From Veillonellaceae bacterium (GTDB lineage Bacteria > Bacillota_C > Negativicutes > UBA1444): a stretch of 26,075 nucleotides of DNA. Each line of letters begins with the position of its first letter. Position 1 is the first letter of the stretch. The notes beneath the pieces are model-generated. The model was not told the DNA's origin. It searched no databases and saw only the letters and a program-made list of their open reading frames with translations. The DNA is taken from NCBI GenBank assembly GCA_012798135.1, contig JAAZNU010000051.1, positions 1 through 26,075 on the forward strand. Reading direction: 5' to 3'. The translations under genes were made by a program, and so were the position numbers. Below are positions 7,831-15,608 of the stretch, in pieces.

Positions 7831-8742
7831 TTATGGCGCAATCGGCATGTATTGCGATTGTTCTTTTTGATTATACTGAATCATAAAATCACGGAATGTT
7901 TGTGCGGCCTGCGACAAATAATGCCGTTTATTCGAGAAAATGACCTGGGTTCGGCGCAACGGCGGATCAATGATATTGACAAAGACCGCATTTTTCAGGG
8001 CGTCGGTTCGGGCGCCGGATTCCGTGGTAAAAACGATTCCATACTCGGCAGCCAACATCATGGAACGGAGCATATAATCACATTCCAAGACAATTTTAGG
8101 GGTAAAACCAACCATGGCGCATGAATCATTAAAAAATTTCCGCATCGAAAAATCTTTGCTGACAGCAATAAACGGTTCATCTTTTGCTTCAATAAAACGA
8201 ATGGCCTGACGCTGGGCGAGCGGATGATTCGGATACACCGCCAAAACCGGCCGGTCATCCGGGATCAGGATCTCATATTCCCAGTCGTTGCCCGACAAGT
8301 CAGTGGTAGCAGTCAGGATGAAATCGAATTTGCTGCAGTAGTTGGGATCTTCAAAGCGATCCCGCTTCACCAACGTATGGGACAAGGTGATATGCGGGTT
8401 GCTTTTCATAAATAGCTGCAGGGACTGGTGCCAAACGATGGGGCTGGAAATGGCGATGTCCACATGCTGGTTTTGTTCCCTGGAGTTGTCATGCACCTCC
8501 AGTTTGGCGTTTTCCAGCGCGTCGAAAATGATGTTTACGTATTTCAAATAGGTTCGGCCCTGCTCGTTGAGGTAAATGTTGCGGCCTTCCCGGTCGAAGA
8601 GCTGGCAGCCGACTTCCTTTTCCAGCCGGGCGATGGTGGCGCTCAGGGACGGCGCCGAAATCATGAGGTGGTTTGCGGTCTGGGTTAAGTGCTGGCGTTC
8701 GGCAAGCGCTTTGAAATATTGCAATTGTGTAAGGCCAACCAG
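7831..8742 (-). CDS. LysR-family transcriptional regulator
   Basis: A 303-residue LysR-type regulator: an N-terminal winged helix-turn-helix (LTQLQYFKALAE, then ANHLMISAPSLSATIARLEK and LFDREGRNIYLNEQG) followed by a periplasmic-binding-protein-like effector domain ending near the stop. The frame is open far upstream, but no ATG, GTG or TTG lies near the usual LysR start. AAAGGGGG (complement of 8751-8758) has an 8-nt spacing to a CTG (8742-8740), which I take as the start; a GTG at 8796 in the same frame, without RBS, is the alternative. It is divergent from the SDR-thiolase genes and convergent with the acid dehydratase, so it is the likely local regulator of the island, with a pathway acid or CoA ester as possible effector (inferred). 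Confidence 0.85.
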   Translation of the reverse strand: MVGLTQLQYFKALAERQHLTQTANHLMISAPSLSATIARLEKEVGCQLFDREGRNIYLNEQGRTYLKYVNIIFDALENAKLEVHDNSREQNQHVDIAISSPIVWHQSLQLFMKSNPHITLSHTLVKRDRFEDPNYCSKFDFILTATTDLSGNDWEYEILIPDDRPVLAVYPNHPLAQRQAIRFIEAKDEPFIAVSKDFSMRKFFNDSCAMVGFTPKIVLECDYMLRSMMLAAEYGIVFTTESGARTDALKNAVFVNIIDPPLRRTQVIFSNKRHYLSQAAQTFRDFMIQYNQKEQSQYMPIAP

Positions 8743-8776
8743 GACAATCGCCCCCTTTTTTCTTGATGGAAGTGTA

Positions 8777-8804
8777 TTGACAACTAATTCTATCACATTA
8801 ATGA
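8777..8804 (+). promoter_or_regulatory. Candidate promoter of the SDR-thiolase operon
   Basis: A perfect TTGACA (8777-8782) with a weak -10, TAATGA, 16 bases on (8799-8804), in the divergent region between LysR and SDR. The poor -10 would suit an activator-dependent promoter. An alternative, TTAACA (8817-8822) with TAATTT (8840-8845), lies 40 bases downstream. Confidence 0.3.
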
Positions 8805-8836
8805 TTAATTGCGAAGTTAACAATAGATAGAATAAT

Positions 8837-8850
8837 TGATAATTTACAAA
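8837..8850 (+). promoter_or_regulatory. Shared motif TGATAATTTACAAA, copy 2 (candidate operator)
   Basis: Identical to 1069-1082. With the preceding T it reads TTGAT-AATT-TACAA, matching 8 of 10 positions of the Fnr-type dyad TTGAT-N4-ATCAA. It lies in the LysR-SDR divergent region, so it could serve either gene. Confidence 0.35.
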
Positions 8851-8946
8851 CCAAACGAATGGAACGGATAATGATAGTAAGCACGCAGTATTTTCTGAAA
8901 ATCGGAAAAGTGTGCAGACTTTTGACGTGAAAATGGAGGGCAAAAC

Positions 8947-9681
8947 ATGAAACTCAACGGCAAGATTGCAATCATCACAGGGGGAGCGGCCGGTATCGGC
9001 TTTGCGACTGCCAAGACCTTTTTGAAAGAGGGCGCCAGCGTGGCAATCTGTGATGTGAACGGCGAAAAAATTGACAAGGCGGTTGCCGAATTGTCCGCTT
9101 TCGGGAGTGTAAAAGGCTATATTGCGGACATTTCGAAAAAAGATCAAGTCGAGAATATGGTTAAAGAGATTTTAGCGGCTTTTGGCCGAATCGACATTTT
9201 GGTCAATAATGCCGGCATCACTTCCGACGCTCAGTTTTATAAAATGTCGGAAGAACAATTCGACCGCGTTATCAATGTCAACCTGAAGGGAACTTATCTG
9301 ATGACCAAGGCAGTCGTAAACCTGATGATCGAGCAAAAATACGGGAAAATTGTTCATTTATCCTCGGTATCCGCCTTTAACGGCAACTTTGGCCAAACCA
9401 ACTATGCGGCTACGAAAGCCGCCATCATGGGTATGACGCGGGTCATGGGCAAAGAACTCGGCAAATACGGCATTACCGTGAATGCGGTTGCCCCGGGCTC
9501 GATCATGACGGATATGTATAGCGCCGTTCCGGAAGAAGTGAAACAGAAGAAGTTGGCGGCGATTCCGCTGCGTCGTTATGGCGATCCGGCGGAAGCAGCC
9601 AACCTGATCGCTTTCCTTGCTTCAGACGAGTCCAGCTATATCACGGCGCAAACGATTGTAATCGACGGCGGCTTTAACTAA
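8947..9681 (+). CDS. Short-chain dehydrogenase, FabG-like (3-hydroxyacyl-CoA dehydrogenase candidate)
   Basis: A 244-residue classical SDR. Visible are the nucleotide motif TGGAAGIG (11-18), NNAG (87-90), Ser140, and the catalytic Tyr153 and Lys157 in TNYAATKAA. Asp36 at the end of the second strand (AICDVNGEK) favours NAD over NADP, which suits an oxidative, catabolic role. GGAGGG lies just upstream of the ATG. The thiolase gene follows after 44 bases. FabG-like SDRs can interconvert 3-oxo- and (R)-3-hydroxyacyl thioesters, the stereochemistry a MaoC hydratase produces, so the likely reaction is oxidation of (R)-3-hydroxyacyl-CoA. That assignment is from context; a general alcohol dehydrogenase cannot be excluded. 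Confidence 0.85.
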   Translation: MKLNGKIAIITGGAAGIGFATAKTFLKEGASVAICDVNGEKIDKAVAELSAFGSVKGYIADISKKDQVENMVKEILAAFGRIDILVNNAGITSDAQFYKMSEEQFDRVINVNLKGTYLMTKAVVNLMIEQKYGKIVHLSSVSAFNGNFGQTNYAATKAAIMGMTRVMGKELGKYGITVNAVAPGSIMTDMYSAVPEEVKQKKLAAIPLRRYGDPAEAANLIAFLASDESSYITAQTIVIDGGFN

Positions 9682-9725
9682 AACCGAAATAAATCGTTCA
9701 TGAAACCAGCAAGGAGATGTCAGAA

Positions 9726-10925
9726 ATGAGAGAAGTTGTGGTTGTATCCGCAGTCAGGACGCCCATCGGTTCGATTGGCGGGACCCTGAAAAACATTTTG
9801 CCGGAAAATTTGCTGAAGATTGCCTATGAAGGCGCGGTTGAAAAGGCCGGCATCGCGAAAGAAACGATTGATGAAGTGATTGCCGGGCAGGCGAAACAGA
9901 CGACCGACGCTCCCAACATTGCCCGCGTCGCTGCCCTGATGCTGCGGGTGCCGGAAGAAGTTCCCAGTTATACGGTTCACCGGCAATGCGCCTCCGGCAT
10001 GCAGGCCATGCTCAGCGGCATGCAACAGATTCAATGCGGTTATTCCGATACGGTGTTGGTCGGCGGCGTCGAAAGCATGAGTACTGCTCCCTTTTATATC
10101 CGCAATGCCCGGTTTGGCGTCGGCAACGGCAACGGCGTATTTGTCGACCCCAATATCGAAAGCCAGCCCAAATCCCAGCCGAATGATATCTATGGGACGT
10201 TCAACATGATCCAGACTGCCGACAACGTGGCCCGTCAATTCCGGGTCAGTCGCGAAGAGCAGGATGAATTTGCCCTGAACAGTCAGCGCCGCGCTGTGGC
10301 TGCGATTGACGCCGGCAAATTCACCGACGAGATTGTACCGGTGATTATCCCGCAAAAGAAAAAGGATCCAATTGTTTTCAACACCGATGAATATCCCAAG
10401 CGGAACACCGACATGCAGCAACTGGCCAAATTGAAACCGATTTTCACGGATGGTTTTGTTACGGCCGGTAATGCCTCCGGACGCAACGACGGAGCCAGCG
10501 CGCTGGTGTTGATGGCCAAAGAAAAAGCCGCCGAACTGGGCCTCAAACCGTTGGCCCGAATCATCGCCGGGGCTGCTGCCGGCGTCGATCCCCGGATTAT
10601 GGGTATCGGTCCGATCGCGGCCACCCGCAAGCTGCTTAAGGCCTTGGCAACGCAAGGCCTGGGTCTGGATGCGTTTGAACTGTTTGAAATCAATGAGGCG
10701 TTTGCCGCTCAATCGGTTGCCTGCGTCAAAGAATTGGGCCTTGATCCTGAACGCGTCAATGTCAATGGGGGAGCCATTGCATTGGGACATCCGCTGGGTT
10801 GCTCCGGCGCCCGGATTTCCACGACACTCATTCACGAGATGCATAAACGGAATGTCCGTTACGGCATGGCCTCGATTTGTATCGCCGGCGGCTTGGGCAT
10901 GGCGATGGCCTTCGAAAAAATGTAA
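9726..10925 (+). CDS. Thiolase (acetyl-CoA C-acyltransferase)
   Basis: A 399-residue degradative or biosynthetic-type thiolase with all three catalytic elements: nucleophile Cys88 ([11 protein letters not shown]), His355 ([16 protein letters not shown]) and Cys385 (SICIAGGLG). ATG 9726 is chosen because AAGGAG (9711-9716) has a 9-nt spacing to it; the in-frame ATG at 9717 abuts the RBS and is too close. In this operon it would cleave the 3-oxoacyl-CoA made by the preceding SDR to acetyl-CoA plus a shorter acyl-CoA, giving substrate-level ATP through acetyl-CoA. It could also run in the condensing direction. Confidence 0.92.
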   Translation: MREVVVVSAVRTPIGSIGGTLKNILPENLLKIAYEGAVEKAGIAKETIDEVIAGQAKQTTDAPNIARVAALMLRVPEEVPSYTVHRQCASGMQAMLSGMQQIQCGYSDTVLVGGVESMSTAPFYIRNARFGVGNGNGVFVDPNIESQPKSQPNDIYGTFNMIQTADNVARQFRVSREEQDEFALNSQRRAVAAIDAGKFTDEIVPVIIPQKKKDPIVFNTDEYPKRNTDMQQLAKLKPIFTDGFVTAGNASGRNDGASALVLMAKEKAAELGLKPLARIIAGAAAGVDPRIMGIGPIAATRKLLKALATQGLGLDAFELFEINEAFAAQSVACVKELGLDPERVNVNGGAIALGHPLGCSGARISTTLIHEMHKRNVRYGMASICIAGGLGMAMAFEKM

Positions 10926-11049
10926 ACAGGTTGTCACGACTGCGTCTGGCGTTTCTGCTCTCGCCTTTCACCGGTCAGGATCAAGCAGGTCCACGAACTG
11001 ATTCCCATCACAACCAATGTCACGAGCATAAGAGGAGGGAATAATCAGA

Positions 11050-12335
11050 ATGGAACACAGCACGTTGGCAATTATCATTATCGTTCTGGCAATTATCTCG
11101 TTTGCGTGGGAAAAAATTCCTTTGGCAGTGACGGCAATGATTGCCTCGCTGGCCATGGGCATCACCGGGATCATTAAGTTTTCCGATGTTTCGGCCGGCT
11201 TTGCCAGTACCGTTACGATGATGGTCGGCGGCATGATCATCGTCGGCAATTCCTTGTTTGAAACCGGTCTGGCCAAACTGTTGGGGGCCAAGTTAGTTAA
11301 ACTGAAAATAGTCAACAACGAACGGATCTTTTTGTTCCTGATTGTGATTCTGACATCTCTTCTTTCGGCCTTCCTGAGCAACTCCGCCGTTGTCGCCATG
11401 TTCATTCCGATTATCGGCGCGGTGGTCATGCGTTCCGGCGGGCGGGTTACCAATAAAACCTGGTTCTCGGCGCCGGCATGGGCGCTGCCATGGGTGGTGC
11501 CGGCACGATGGTCGGTTCCACCGCCCAGTTGATCGGTCAGGGAATCCTGATGAAAACGGCGGGCTGCCGTCCGCTGACATTCTTTGAACTGGGCTATCTG
11601 GTCGGACCGTTGTGCGTGGTACTGGCGCTGTACTTTGTAACCTTCGGCTATAAACTGGAGCAAAAAGTGCTGGACTTCGAAGACCAGGCAATCGACCCCA
11701 ATGCCATGGCGGAAATGCAGGAAGAAGAAGACACCAAACTCACCTGGCAGATGATCCTGTCCGGATCGGTCATGGTGGCTTGCGTTCTGGGCTTCATCTT
11801 CAACGTATGGAACGTCGGCATTATTGCACTGGTCGGTTGTGCGATTCTGATGGGCACCGGCTGTATCGACTTCAAGAAATCGATGCGGGACCTTGACTGG
11901 AACACTTTGGTTATCCTGAGCGCGGCGCAGGGCTTTGCCAAAGGGTTGGACGTCAGCGGCGGCGGCAAGGTGATCGCCAACTTTATTTTGAACCTTTTCG
12001 GCGGACAAGATGCTTCCGTATATGCGCTGCTGGTTGTTGCGGTCGTGCTGTCCACGATACTGACGAACTTCATGTCGAATACGGCGGTTGTGGCGATGCT
12101 GGCGCCGATTTTCATTCCCCTGGCGTTTGCGTTGAAAGCATCACCTGAAACCTTCGTTATCGGCGTCATCATTGGCGCCAGCACGGCGCTGTCCACGCCT
12201 ATCGGTACGCCGGCCGTCACGCAGACCCTGGTTGCCGGTTACCGATATATGGACTATGTTAAAATCGGCCTTCCCATTAATATTATCCTCACCATTATGA
12301 CCTGCATCCTGTTGCCGATTATTTACGGCTTGTAA
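11050..12335 (+). pseudogene. SLC13/DASS-family carboxylate:sodium symporter, interrupted by a -1 frameshift
   Basis: Two overlapping frames (11050-11532 and 11478-12335) together give a 428-residue divalent-anion/sodium symporter of normal length. Each half carries the paired SN(S/T) transport motif: LSNSAVVA around residue 110 and MSNTAVVA around 343. The break lies at the AAAA run 11455-11458. Restoring one A makes the protein continue as VTNKNLVLGAGMGAAMGGAG, which fits the family perfectly. The reading frame is otherwise clean, so this is a recent slip, a phase-variable tract or a base-calling error. GAGGAGGG precedes the ATG. Its place in the operon suggests uptake of the pathway's acid substrate (inferred). 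Confidence 0.85.
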
Positions 12336-12394
12336 TTGACGGGACTTTCCCCGTCAGAGTATGTTGAAGGATAAATAGAGAGCAGATCCACCGG

Positions 12395-12458
12395 GAAAGC
12401 ACCCTTGGGTTGGATGGCGGAACCAAGTGGATCCGCCGGCAAGCCACAGGGTGCTTTC
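12395..12458 (+). other. Structured element between symporter and FabK-type gene
   Basis: GAAAGCACCCT (12395-12405) pairs perfectly with AGGGTGCTTTC (12448-12458), enclosing a second hairpin, GGCGGA (12416-12421) with TCCGCC (12432-12437). A smaller hairpin, TGACGGG/CCCGTCA, lies upstream at about 12337-12356. ATTCTACAT rather than a T-run follows. It could be a weak terminator or attenuator, an mRNA-processing site or an unrecognised cis-regulatory RNA; I do not recognise a known riboswitch. Confidence 0.5.
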
Positions 12459-12493
12459 ATTCTACATGGGTTAAATGAATGGAGGACAACGGT

Positions 12494-13435
12494 ATGAGAA
12501 CCAAATTGACCGAATTGTTGGGGATCCAATATCCAATATTTCAGGGCGGGATGGCTTGGGTTTCCGAGGCCAACCTGTCGACCGCGGTATCCAATGCCGG
12601 GGGCGCGGGTATTATTGCCAGCGGCGGGCGGCCGACCGAGTGGGTGCGCAGCGAGATTCGCCGGGCCAAAACGCTTACGGATAAACCTTTTGGCATCAAT
12701 ATCATGCTAATGGCGCCCAATCGTGACGATATTGTCTCAGTTATCTGCGAAGAAAAAGTAGCATTTGTGACGTTGGGCGCCGGCAATCCGATTACGTATT
12801 TCGAGCGACTTCATGCGGCGGGGGTTAAAGTAATTCCGGTCGTTCCCAATGTGAAACTTGCTAAACGCGTGGAAGCAGCAGGGGCCGACGCCATCGTCAT
12901 CGAAGGCATGGAAGCCGGCGGTCATATTGGAACCCAGACTACGATGGCGCTGTTAACGAATGTGTTGCCGGAAGTATCGTTGCCGGTCATTGCCGCCGGC
13001 GGCATCGTCGACGGGCGGGGGATGGCGGCGGCCTTGCTGATGGGGGCTTCGGGAGTACAGATGGGGTCGAGATTCCTACTGGCCACTGAATGTGAGTTTC
13101 ACCCCAATTCCAAGGCCAGTGTGATGAAAGCGGTCGACACCGACTCGGTGGTAACCGGTTATTCCCGCAATGTCGGCGTGCGCGGTTTGCGAAACCAATT
13201 GACGGATCAGTATTTAAAACTGGAAACCAGCGGCGCGCCACAGGCCGAACTGGATCAACTGGTGACCGGTACCAATCGGCTGGCGGCGGTCGACGGCGAC
13301 GTGGAAAACGGCGTGGTTCAAGTCGGCCAAAGCTTGATGCCGTTGCGGGAAATCAAACCGGCGCGCGAAATCGTCGACAATCTTATGACGGATGTGCAAC
13401 GAATTTTGTTTCAGGCGCCGGAATTGTTGAAGTAA
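12494..13435 (+). CDS. FabK-type enoyl reductase (nitronate monooxygenase superfamily flavoprotein)
   Basis: A 313-residue FMN-binding TIM barrel. The N-terminus (LLGIQYPIFQGGMAWVS), KPFGINIML (64-72) and GMEAGGHIG (138-146) with His144 match FabK, the flavin-dependent enoyl-ACP reductase of Gram-positives, in which the equivalent His is important for catalysis. Nitronate monooxygenases share the fold, but the EGMEAGGHIG context favours FabK. ATG 12494 is set by GGAGG (12481-12485) with 8-nt spacing; an in-frame ATG at 12479 lacks an RBS. It is not in a fatty-acid synthesis operon but beside thiolase, SDR and dienoyl-CoA reductase, so an acyl-CoA substrate rather than acyl-ACP is plausible (inferred). 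Confidence 0.82.
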   Translation: MRTKLTELLGIQYPIFQGGMAWVSEANLSTAVSNAGGAGIIASGGRPTEWVRSEIRRAKTLTDKPFGINIMLMAPNRDDIVSVICEEKVAFVTLGAGNPITYFERLHAAGVKVIPVVPNVKLAKRVEAAGADAIVIEGMEAGGHIGTQTTMALLTNVLPEVSLPVIAAGGIVDGRGMAAALLMGASGVQMGSRFLLATECEFHPNSKASVMKAVDTDSVVTGYSRNVGVRGLRNQLTDQYLKLETSGAPQAELDQLVTGTNRLAAVDGDVENGVVQVGQSLMPLREIKPAREIVDNLMTDVQRILFQAPELLK

Positions 13436-13499
13436 CCAAGAAGGGGAGAAATACCAGCTCGAGTCGATTGTCTCAACAAAGATGACGGAGGAATGAGCA

Positions 13500-15506
13500 G
13501 TGAAGTATCGAAACCTGTTTCAGCCGATCCAGATTGGCGCAGTCGAATTGAGAAACCGGATTTCCATGCCGGCCATCAATCACAGCTATTCCGAGGACGG
13601 CCAGGTCAATCAGCGCCTGATTGCCTATTATGCGGCCCGCGGCAAAGGCGGCGCCGGCCTTATTATCGTCGGCGGCTGTTCCGTCCATGAATGGGGCCGG
13701 TCCTTTCGCAATCTGGGGATCTACAACGATTCATTCCTGCCTGGACTGCAAAAGCTGACTGAGGCGGTTCGGGCGAGCGGTGCAAAAGTATTCGCGCAGC
13801 TCTATCATGCCGGCGGCTATGCCAAATCGGCGGAAATCGGCGCCCAGGCCGTAGCGCCGTCGACTTTTTCCTGTCGGTATACCCATGAGACTGCCCGGCA
13901 AATGGAGGAGGATGATTTCGCAGCCATCCGAAAGTGTTTTGTACAAGCGGCGCTACGGGCGAAACAAGCCGGGTTTGACGGAGTGGAGCTCATCGGCAGC
14001 GCGGGATACCTGATTGCTGAATTCCTTTCCCCATATACCAACCGGCGGAATGATCAATACGGCGGGTGCCTGGAAAACCGAAGCCGCTTCTTGCTGGAAA
14101 TCATCGGCGACATTCAACAGGTTGCCGGGTGTGATTATCCGATCATTGTGCGATTGAGCGGCAATGATTTTGTTGCCGGCGGCAACGACAACCTTGAGGC
14201 GGCGGCCGTGGCAAAACTGCTGGAAGCGGCCGGTGTGGCGGCAATCGACGTTACCGGCGGGTGGCATGAAACCGTAATTCCGCAAGTCACCGGTGAAGTC
14301 CCGGGCGGCGGCTACGCTTATCTGGCGGCGGGAATTAAGCAGGCGGTCGGGATACCTGTTATCGCCAGCAATCGCATCAATAATCCGGCTGACGCCGAAC
14401 GCATCCTGACGATGGGCCTCGCGGACATGGTGAACATGGGACGAGCGCTGCTGGCCGATCCGGAGTTGCCGAATAAGGTCCGGGAGGGTAATGAAAAAGA
14501 GGTCCGACGCTGCATCGCCTGCGGACAGGGGTGCTATGACCGGCGCTTTTCCGGGCAGGCTGTCGAATGCATGATCAATTACCGGGCAGGCCGGGAATTT
14601 GAATGGCGGAACCCGCCGGTCGGTCACCCCAAGCGGATTCTGGTTATCGGCGGCGGTGTGGCAGGAATGGAGTTTGCCATCCAGGCGGCCGCGCGCGGCC
14701 ATAAGGTTACCTTATGGGAGAAGAGCAGTCGATTGGGCGGACAGTTGCATTATGCCGCCAAGGCGGTCGGCAAACGGGATTTTTCCTATCTGCTGGAGTA
14801 TCAGACCTATATGTTGGACAAATACCCGGTTAACGTGGAATTGGTACAAGAAGCGAATGTGGATACGATCCGTAAGTTTTCGCCGGATGCCTTGGTGATT
14901 GCCACCGGCAGCGCGCCGATTCCGGCGCCTTTCGCCATTACGGCAGCGGGTTGCGAAGTCGTGCAGGCTAACGAAGTGCTGGCTGGGGAGTCGATTCCGG
15001 GGCGCCGGGTGGTGGTGGTCGGCGGTGGCGCAGTGGGTTGCGAAACAGCGGTGTTGTTGGCGGACCAGGGAACCATCAGCGCGGAACAGACCAAATTTCT
15101 TATGCGGCATCGAGCGGAAACGGACGATGTCATTCACGCATTGCTGGCGAAGGGAGCCCGCGAAATCACCATTGTGGAAATGGCCAAAGACATCGGCCGG
15201 GATATAGGCCTGAGTACGCGCTGGGGCGTAAAAAAGCATATGAAGCAATTGGGAATCCGGTGCCTGAGTGAGCGGAAAGTTTTGGCGATCACGGAGTCCG
15301 GTGTTGTGGTGCAAAATCCGGCCGGGGAAGAGGAAGTTTTGGCGGCCGACACGGTTGTGCTCGCGATTGGTTCGCGTTCCCGAAATGAGCTGGGACAGGC
15401 GCTGGCGGGAATGGTGCCGGAAGTGTTCGTAATCGGCGATGCCGCGGCTCCGGGGAAAATATCCCGTTGCATCGGCGATGCAGTGGAACTGGCTTTGAAA
15501 ATTTGA
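13500..15506 (+). CDS. FadH-type 2,4-dienoyl-CoA reductase / enoate reductase (FMN, 4Fe-4S, FAD)
   Basis: A 668-residue protein with an old-yellow-enzyme FMN barrel (about 1-330), a [4Fe-4S] site C-x2-C-x3-C-x11-C at Cys338, 341, 345 and 357, and a C-terminal FAD/NAD(P) module with GGGVAGME (about 384-391), a second GGGAVGCE and GDAAAPGK near the end. Tyr170 (GSAGYLIAEFL) and His256 (GGWHETVIP) match the catalytic pair of E. coli FadH. The GTG at 13500 is chosen because GGAGG (13487-13491) lies 8 nt upstream. In anaerobes this family includes enoate and bile-acid enoyl-CoA reductases. Last in the operon, it probably reduces an enoyl- or dienoyl-CoA as electron sink; the substrate is unknown. 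Confidence 0.9.
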   Translation: MKYRNLFQPIQIGAVELRNRISMPAINHSYSEDGQVNQRLIAYYAARGKGGAGLIIVGGCSVHEWGRSFRNLGIYNDSFLPGLQKLTEAVRASGAKVFAQLYHAGGYAKSAEIGAQAVAPSTFSCRYTHETARQMEEDDFAAIRKCFVQAALRAKQAGFDGVELIGSAGYLIAEFLSPYTNRRNDQYGGCLENRSRFLLEIIGDIQQVAGCDYPIIVRLSGNDFVAGGNDNLEAAAVAKLLEAAGVAAIDVTGGWHETVIPQVTGEVPGGGYAYLAAGIKQAVGIPVIASNRINNPADAERILTMGLADMVNMGRALLADPELPNKVREGNEKEVRRCIACGQGCYDRRFSGQAVECMINYRAGREFEWRNPPVGHPKRILVIGGGVAGMEFAIQAAARGHKVTLWEKSSRLGGQLHYAAKAVGKRDFSYLLEYQTYMLDKYPVNVELVQEANVDTIRKFSPDALVIATGSAPIPAPFAITAAGCEVVQANEVLAGESIPGRRVVVVGGGAVGCETAVLLADQGTISAEQTKFLMRHRAETDDVIHALLAKGAREITIVEMAKDIGRDIGLSTRWGVKKHMKQLGIRCLSERKVLAITESGVVVQNPAGEEEVLAADTVVLAIGSRSRNELGQALAGMVPEVFVIGDAAAPGKISRCIGDAVELALKI

Positions 15507-15533
15507 AGAAGACTTGCCTGACAACCGACAAAA

Positions 15534-15566
15534 AAACGACCGCGCAAAAAAACTGCGCGGTCGTTT
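15534..15566. terminator. Terminator after the dienoyl-CoA reductase
   Basis: AAACGACCGCGC and GCGCGGTCGTTT form a 12-bp stem around an A-rich loop, with A-rich DNA on one side and a short T-run on the other. It lies between convergent genes and likely acts both ways. Confidence 0.88.
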
Positions 15567-15608
15567 CAATTATGAAGCGAATGCCAGGATGGAGAGCTAC
15601 GGGAGTCG

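Noticed and set aside
8743..9147. Long N-terminal extension of the LysR frame
   Set aside because: It runs into the divergent SDR gene and its promoter region; LysR proteins begin immediately before the helix-turn-helix, which lies right after 8742.
9720..10937. A 405-codon minus-strand open frame opposite the thiolase
   Set aside because: The plus strand carries an intact thiolase with all catalytic motifs; the antisense frame has no RBS or recognisable domain.
12395..12458. T-box or other known riboswitch
   Set aside because: The AGGGTGC stretch recalls a T-box antiterminator, but the ACC bulge, specifier domain and terminator are absent.
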